This document shows positions 58,386-64,000 of a stretch of 64,000 bases of DNA, in pieces (the first letter of the stretch is position 1; every line of letters begins with the position of its first letter). This DNA comes from Aquanectria penicillioides. Lineage: Eukaryota; Ascomycota; Sordariomycetes; Hypocreales; Nectriaceae. A program made the translations under genes and the position numbers. The stretch lies in contig PYIU01000008.1 in the NCBI GenBank assembly GCA_003415625.1, forward strand, positions 1,922,001-1,986,000, given 5' to 3'. Under the pieces are notes generated by a model. It did not search any database and had not been told where the DNA came from. It saw only the letters and a program-made list of their open reading frames with translations.

Positions 58386-59913
58386 CGTGGATGATTATTG
58401 AAGGTTAATTCGATGAGTCGAAAGATGTCGCTGATGCGTTAATGTCGAGAACGAGATGTTGGCAAGGACGGAGGTGGTGGAGGATAGTCGGGGGAGCTCT
58501 ATCACAGTCCCATAATTTGTTCGTGGCAATGGCGTCGTCCAAAGCGTTTGACAGAGGTCGCGCCCGGCGCGGCAGGGGCGCGCCGAGTCTTGGATTTGAT
58601 CAAACCGTGAGCAGTGATCCGGCGGCAATCGCCAGACGTGTCCGGATAGGTCGGGAGAAGAGTTGTCGCAGAAGAAAAATAGGATCTTGGTCGTTCGGAG
58701 CCAGTTATGGGGGTTTCTTATTGACTCCGCTGTAGACCCAGAAGCCGGGACCCAAAGGCGAAGCAGGAGAGGTGACTGGGAAAGCGAGTTGAGCCAACTT
58801 GGAAACCTGGGCTGAGTCGAGGCGAAACGCCAGCTAATGAGGTCCTTGAGTGCAGTGGATGAGGCGGGCCAGGAGATCGATCTTGTCAGAGGCGTACGAA
58901 TGATTAGCACTCGGAATTGATGGTGACGAAGTTTTCAGGTCGAAGCAAATGAGCATCGAATTTTTTGAGACAGGATTAGGCCGGAATATTAATATTGAGG
59001 CCTAAAAACTGAAAATAGGAATCTGGGCCAAGGCGTTGTTTGTGGTTGCTGGGGGCCTCGTATGACGAGCAGGGTCAAGGGAGAGGCCAAAATTTGATGC
59101 CAGGACGGCAGGACCAGCGAGATGAAAGGGGCCGAAGCCGCGTTCCTTTAGTCGCTTGTTGGAAAGGAAAGCAAAAAAAGAAGACTGGAAGTGGAGGAAG
59201 AGAGAGTTTTGCAGAGGTGCAAAATGTATGTGTGATTTGTGCTAAATCAAACAAAGGAAGCGGGCAAAGGGTGAGAGAGAAGTAGAATGGCATATGACGG
59301 GAGGGCGGAGCAGCGAAAAGAAGCAAGCACAAAAAGCCCAATAAGCCCCAGTAAACAGGAACGGGCGAAAAAATTGTGCAGAGGGCAGACCAGGGCCGAC
59401 GCGGAAGAGCTTGAGTGAGGGTCAGAAGCGATGTCACAAGCCAACCATATGGCCAATGGCATGCGCAGGATGTCTTTGTTAGCAACAGCGGGAGCCACCG
59501 CCACCTTCCCTGCATAGTCACCGACAGGGGAGGAGCCGGTTGCTCGGATTGCGATGTGATCTGTGCGTTCCGGGCGTGCCACAAACGCCCCGTTCGGGGG
59601 ATTGTTGGTTCTGGGTCGATGGGAGCCGCTCCAATTGGTGGTCTACGCCACAAGTGCGAGATAAAGAAGAAAGAAGTGACCCAGCACCCAGCACTATCCA
59701 TACGTTGACATGGCTAACTTAATACGCAGCTGAGAAGGAAACATCAGACAACCAAGGCACAGCTTTGGCACGCTCTGGGAGCGAAGACTTCAGCTGGCCA
59801 ACTAGAGTAATACCTTGGGAATCTCTGTGCCAAGCGCTAGAATACTGCACTCCCCGTACAAAACCCACATTCAACCCTAAGCATCTCTTGTCCCCTTGGC
59901 ATGACTCCAACTA
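58386..59913. other. Upstream region of the CorA-type gene
   Basis: 1.5 kb between the transporter start and the transposon. It should hold the promoter and 5' UTR. Minus-strand open frames at 58395-58910 and 59075-59701 show no domain and look fortuitous. Confidence 0.45.
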
Positions 59914-59936
59914 CAGTAAACCAGAGCTATAACGAT
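59914..59936. repeat. Left terminal inverted repeat
   Basis: Starts CAGTAAACC and ends CTATAACGAT; pairs with 61899-61921. Sub-terminal copies of the TATAACGATA/TATCGTTATA motif follow at 59944-59954 and 60070-60082. Confidence 0.8.
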
Positions 59937-60339
59937 CCTATAGTATAACGATATCCGGGCTATACCGATATAAATCTGGAACACAGCCAATTTTGTATGT
60001 AATATCGATAAACCCGGATACTCACAATATCAGCTCGTACCTAGCTTAGTTACCAGCTAAAGAGGGATCCTATCGTTATAGGCAGGTGCCTAAGGCGCCG
60101 AAAATTGGCCCCTTTTTTGCAACTTCAACCTTACAACATCACCATAATGCTAGCTTAATGCAGCCATTTGAAGCCTTAACCATAAGCCAGGCAGGCTATT
60201 TTAAATCATCAATACAGTCTCTTGCAGTAGGCTGCCTAACAATATCCTTCCTAGCATTAAGCCTAACTGCACACTTAAGCAAAGACCGAGCTAGGCTTAA
60301 AGCTATTTCAGTCTATAGTTTTTAAGTCCCTTAGCTAGC

Positions 60340-61600
60340 GCTATGCATTTCTTAATGCAGCTAACCTTTTTAAGGCTATTTTAAATACTAAAAAGGCTTA
60401 AGCTACTAAAAATCCTCTCCTTAAGATAGCCCTTAATAAGTATTTTATTTAAATAAATAATTAAGGGCTAACTATAATAGGTAAGGTTATTTAGTATATA
60501 GCTAGCCTCCTTTAGGATAAAATGCCTAACTTTACTGGCCTCCTAAAGCCTCCCTTTTTATAAGGCTGGCTTAATGGCTTTAAGATTTAATATTTCTATA
60601 AGTTTTAACCTAAATATAATAAGCTTGCCTTTATATAGTCCCTTAACTTTTTGGCCAACCTTAAAACAATCTAAACTATTATTAATATATATAAATCTAA
60701 AGATATTTATAATATTAATAAGACCGGCCTCTATTGGAGATAGGCTCTATTAATAACTTTAGTAAATACAATTATAAAAGGGGTTAAAGTAAATAAAATA
60801 TATCTTTCTATTATGCTATATATAAATGCAATAGGAATATATAAGCTGCCTTTATGGATTATTAAAAAGGCTAAAAATCTTTATGCCTTTAGTTATTAGA
60901 ATTATTATTTTTTTAGCCTTTTAATCTATTAGCAATATAATAAAAAGGTATAGATAATCTTTATTATTTTTTATAACTAGCTTCTTTAGTTTAATAGTTA
61001 AATATATAGCTAAAAGGTCCTTCTTTTAATAAATAACTTTAATGTATATAAAAAGGCTATATATAAAGCTATTAATAATAATATATTATATAATATATAG
61101 ATTGTATTTTTACCTTTTAATTTAATAGCTTTATTTTAGCTATTAGATTAAAGCATTATTAACAATTTTAAGCTCTACTATTAAAAGCTATAGCTTAAGT
61201 TTATTATTAATTAAACCTTTTAAAAGATTAATTTAACTAATAGAATTACTATACTTTAAGCTATTTATTAAATTATTTAAGCCTAAAGTAATATTAAGCT
61301 TGCAACTATTGCTAATTGCTAAAAAAAATTATAGCTTTTTAGCCAGCTTGCTAGGCCCTTGCCTTAGCTAAAGGACTAAAATAAAGACTATACTGCTTTA
61401 TATACCTTAGTATAATATACTTGCATTTAAACTATAATAAATTTAAACTATATTATTACTTTAAAGACTTTAGATAGCTTTATTAAGCTATAGAAAGAAT
61501 AGCTCTATAAGCCAAAAGAAAATTTATTAAACTATATTATAGAGGTATTTTTAGAGGTCTACAATAACAATCCTAATGATGATTTAAATGGACTGCTTCT
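60340..61600. other. RIP-type AT-rich core of the transposon
   Basis: Remaining C bases are almost all in CC or CT, and CpA and TpG are nearly gone while TpA is very frequent. This is the expected trace of repeat-induced point mutation, which changes CpA to TpA on both strands. The two outer parts of the element (before 60300 and after 61600) still carry CpA and TpG. Confidence 0.8.
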
Positions 61601-61898
61601 GCCGCTTATTTTAGTATATAATGCATCTAATGCTCTTAAAAAATTGATCTACTATAAGGAAACCACAGAAAACTGCAACCTTAAGCTCTTTAGGTCATTA
61701 CAGCAGCATCAATAGAAGCTCCAGAGACAATAGGAACAGCTAGTTAAGGCCTCAAAAACACAGTCATCCCTTAACATATTCCTTATCCCTAGTCATATAG
61801 CAAATTAATAAGGAAGTTGTGGAAAAGGTATATAGGCACAGTTCACACCGCTTTACTAATAACCTAACTGTAACGATAATTTGCTCTATACCGCCACT

Positions 61899-61921
61899 AT
61901 CGTTATAGACCTGCTTGACTG
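61899..61921. repeat. Right terminal inverted repeat
   Basis: Reverse complement starts CAGTCAAGC and ends CTATAACGAT; 19 of 23 positions match the left end. A TA dinucleotide follows. Confidence 0.8.
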
Positions 61922-62680
61922 TATTCATAAAAGGATCCGTTGATACAAGTGCTTTGCTAGAGAAATCACGGTATTACGAAAAGAAAAACTGCCACATTGC
62001 AAAATAGCTTGGAAGATCGGGTGTAGACTCAGATAATATGTCCACTTTTATTTCTGCGGTCAACAGGGTCTCGCTAGAGTATAACCGCCGCCCAACATTC
62101 ATGATGTTGGGGGTTGAGTGATGCGCTCAGTCTCATGTCTGGTTGATTGACACATAGGTGCCTCGGCGCCTACCTACCTACCTATGCATTTGCTAGGTAC
62201 CTACCTAGGTACCTAGCTGAGGGTCTTCCACCCTTTGGTAACCTCAAGCAGTTAGATACCTAATTATCGTGTTTTTGACTCTGTGCTACCAGGACTTTCC
62301 AGGCTCTCAGCTCAGTGTCAGATATGGCGCCTAACCCAATCGGGATCTCCCCTTCATCTGGGTCTCGGTTGTGTCCCCCTGGCCAATAGTGACTACTGAC
62401 TGGTGGCTGATGCGACGTATGGACACCTCGCCCAGAGCACGACATCACAGCACTACCAGCATCGCAAGCTGGTCATTTGTGAGATCCAGAGTCGTCAACC
62501 CTCCACACCAGCAAGACAGCTTCGACCTAGCTCTTGTCCTTCACAACCCTAATTACGACTATCTCTCCCTCCACCAGCCCAACGATTCATTCTCACCGCC
62601 AATCTACTAGCAGAACAGCTGCGCGACCTGTGCTCGATACAGCCCTGTCCCGTTCTTCGACACTCCATTCTTCCAGCAAC
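61922..62680. other. Spacer transposon/SPC1
   Basis: About 760 bp with a TACCTA-type motif cluster at 62160-62222 and the SPC1 promoter/5' UTR. An AACCCTAA motif is at 62546-62553. I see no gene. Confidence 0.45.
62160..62222. repeat. TACCTA/TAGGTA near-palindromic motif cluster
   Basis: CTACCTACCTACCTATG followed by CTAGGTACCTACCTAGGTAC; the second part is close to a perfect palindrome and could form a hairpin. Confidence 0.6.
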
Positions 62681-63124
62681 ATGGCGGACGTCCTTGACCA
62701 AGTCCGCGATATTGTCGATGGCCAAATTGTACCATTCATATGTCCTGAAAAGAAATCTATGCCTCTGTATCATCTGGCTAATCAGCACTTTGCTACAGGA
62801 CTTCGATGGCCAGAAACTCACCGAACTACTCGCAAACCTACTCCTTATCATCTCCGGGGTATGTTGGACTCAATACACGAACACCTCGCCACTACAAGAC
62901 GGTATATCATTTATTCATGGGTGCTAATATCGTCGTAGGCATTTTCCTTCTTAATCGGCTACGCTCTCCAAGACATCAAGCTCGCAGTCTACGTGGGACT
63001 AGGGGGGACAGCGTTGACGTTCCTGGTCGCGGTGCCGCCGTGGCCCGTCTACAATAAAAACCCGGTCAAATGGTTGCCCGCAGGATATGCGGCTGGCTTG
63101 GCAGCAAGCAAGTTGGTTCAATGA
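62681..63124 (+). CDS. SPC1: Signal peptidase complex subunit 1 (Spc1/SPC12)
   Basis: Small non-catalytic subunit of the ER signal peptidase. Three exons: 62681-62728, 62799-62858 and 62939-63124, total 294 nt, 97 residues. It starts MADVLDQVRDIVDGQIDFDG, then two membrane segments (ELLANLLLIISGAFSFLIGY and LAVYVGLGGTALTFLVAV) and the conserved PPWPVYNKNPVKWLP. Phases agree at both introns. It is convergent with RBX1, with only 160 bp between the stops. Confidence 0.95.
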
Positions 63125-63284
63125 ATGTACAGCCTGGGCCAGGCCTCGGATAGGATGGATAGCATTATGTACATCCAGTACAGCCCACGACGGCCATGGA
63201 GAGTATATACCCCTCTCCCTGTATTCAGGTCCCTGTATTCAGGTGGTTTTCTTGCGTGTCTCGTTTCTCATCGTATCTCTTCGC

Positions 63285-63845
<561 letters not shown>

Positions 63846-64000
63846 TATGTGCGGATGGAAAGGCAGGTGGTTTTCGCGGGGCGGTCGGGGGGGTTGATGA
63901 GCGTCGATCGCTTGTTGTGGCCGGATATCGTATCTCGGCTAGGAAGCTCCAGAAAGGATGCTCTTTGGGGGGGCAGAAGGCAGTGAGTGAAATACTGTTG
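63846..64000. other. RBX1 upstream region (window end)
   Basis: 155 bp of 5' UTR/promoter sequence with a G run at 63967-63973. The plus-strand frame crossing it is antisense to RBX1 exons. Confidence 0.5.

Larger units (their letters stand above)
59914..61921. mobile_element. Degenerate pogo/Fot-like DNA transposon, RIP-mutated
   Basis: A 2008-bp element flanked by TA on both sides (59912-59913 and 61922-61923), as in Tc1/mariner-pogo insertions. The ends are imperfect inverted repeats of 23 bp (19 matches). The plus strand keeps remnants of a DDE transposase of the DDE_1/Tigger/jerky type. A TGLYWR block lies near 60723-60740, followed by one around 60781-60900. The second acidic-residue block is near 61016-61060. 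The block normally reading PPNST...QPLD...I..FK..YY lies at 61102-61190 with many stops. Expected Asp and Gln codons are changed to Asn and stop codons, as C-to-T and G-to-A change would do. The core (60340-61600) is very AT-rich. The element cannot code for an active transposase. Confidence 0.85.

Noticed and set aside
58395..58910. 171-residue minus-strand open frame ending 10 bp before the CorA-type start
   Set aside because: Most likely 5' UTR/promoter of the transporter; no motif and no conservation I recognise.
59075..59701. 208-residue minus-strand open frame
   Set aside because: Hydrophobic Pro/Leu/Ser composition from CT-rich promoter DNA, no recognisable family.
60086..60325. Short open frame in the transposon left part
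   Set aside because: Lies in the 5' region of the degraded element and does not match a complete protein.

Overview
The window is nuclear DNA of a filamentous ascomycete, most likely a Sordariomycete. The genes carry short spliceosomal introns (about 50-90 nt, GT..AG with CTAAC/CTAAT branch points). The predicted proteins are typical of filamentous fungi: eL28 (absent from baker's yeast), an RCO-1/TUP1 repressor and a fused ADE5,7 enzyme. One AT-rich transposon relic carries the CpA/TpG depletion expected of repeat-induced point mutation (RIP). I cannot name the species.

Layout. 0-9.3 kb: condensin subunit CND3 (5' truncated), the GPI-anchor enzyme LAS21/GPI7, a small DUF2423 nucleolar-type protein and the SUMO E3 ligase SIZ1. 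9.9-15.7 kb: ADE5,7 for purine synthesis, TRAPP subunit TRS33 and a cytosolic-type malate dehydrogenase. 15.7-24.6 kb: a 4.4 kb gene-poor stretch, ribosomal protein eL28, a small membrane protein and sterol C-5 desaturase ERG3. 24.6-32.1 kb: a 7.5 kb gene-poor stretch upstream of the TUP1/RCO-1 corepressor. 32-40.3 kb: TUP1, RNase MRP subunit RMP1 and a vacuolar amino-acid transporter. 42.5-51 kb: a KSP1/RAN1-type kinase with a 6.6 kb gene-poor upstream region. 51-58.4 kb: enolase-phosphatase UTR4, rRNA methyltransferase BMT2, ribosomal protein uL23, TIM8 and a CorA-type Mg2+ transporter. 59.9-61.9 kb: a degenerate pogo-like DNA transposon. 62.7-63.9 kb: signal peptidase subunit SPC1 and RING-box protein RBX1.

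Almost all genes are core housekeeping genes. Several serve ribosome production (eL28, uL23, BMT2, RMP1 and probably the DUF2423 protein). Both ribosomal protein genes have the same GATCACGTGATA palindrome upstream. I rebuilt exon structures by hand; for most genes the exon lengths sum to a multiple of three, which supports the models.

The main oddities are: single-base losses in C/G runs that break ADE5,7 (twice), the malate dehydrogenase and the amino-acid transporter, which look like base-calling errors; two GC-AG introns in SIZ1; the RIP-degraded transposon with intact TA target duplication; the shared ribosomal-gene promoter motif; and a possible RNA polymerase III unit at 18.7-18.8 kb. 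I found no biosynthetic cluster, defence system, CRISPR array or clearly new system.
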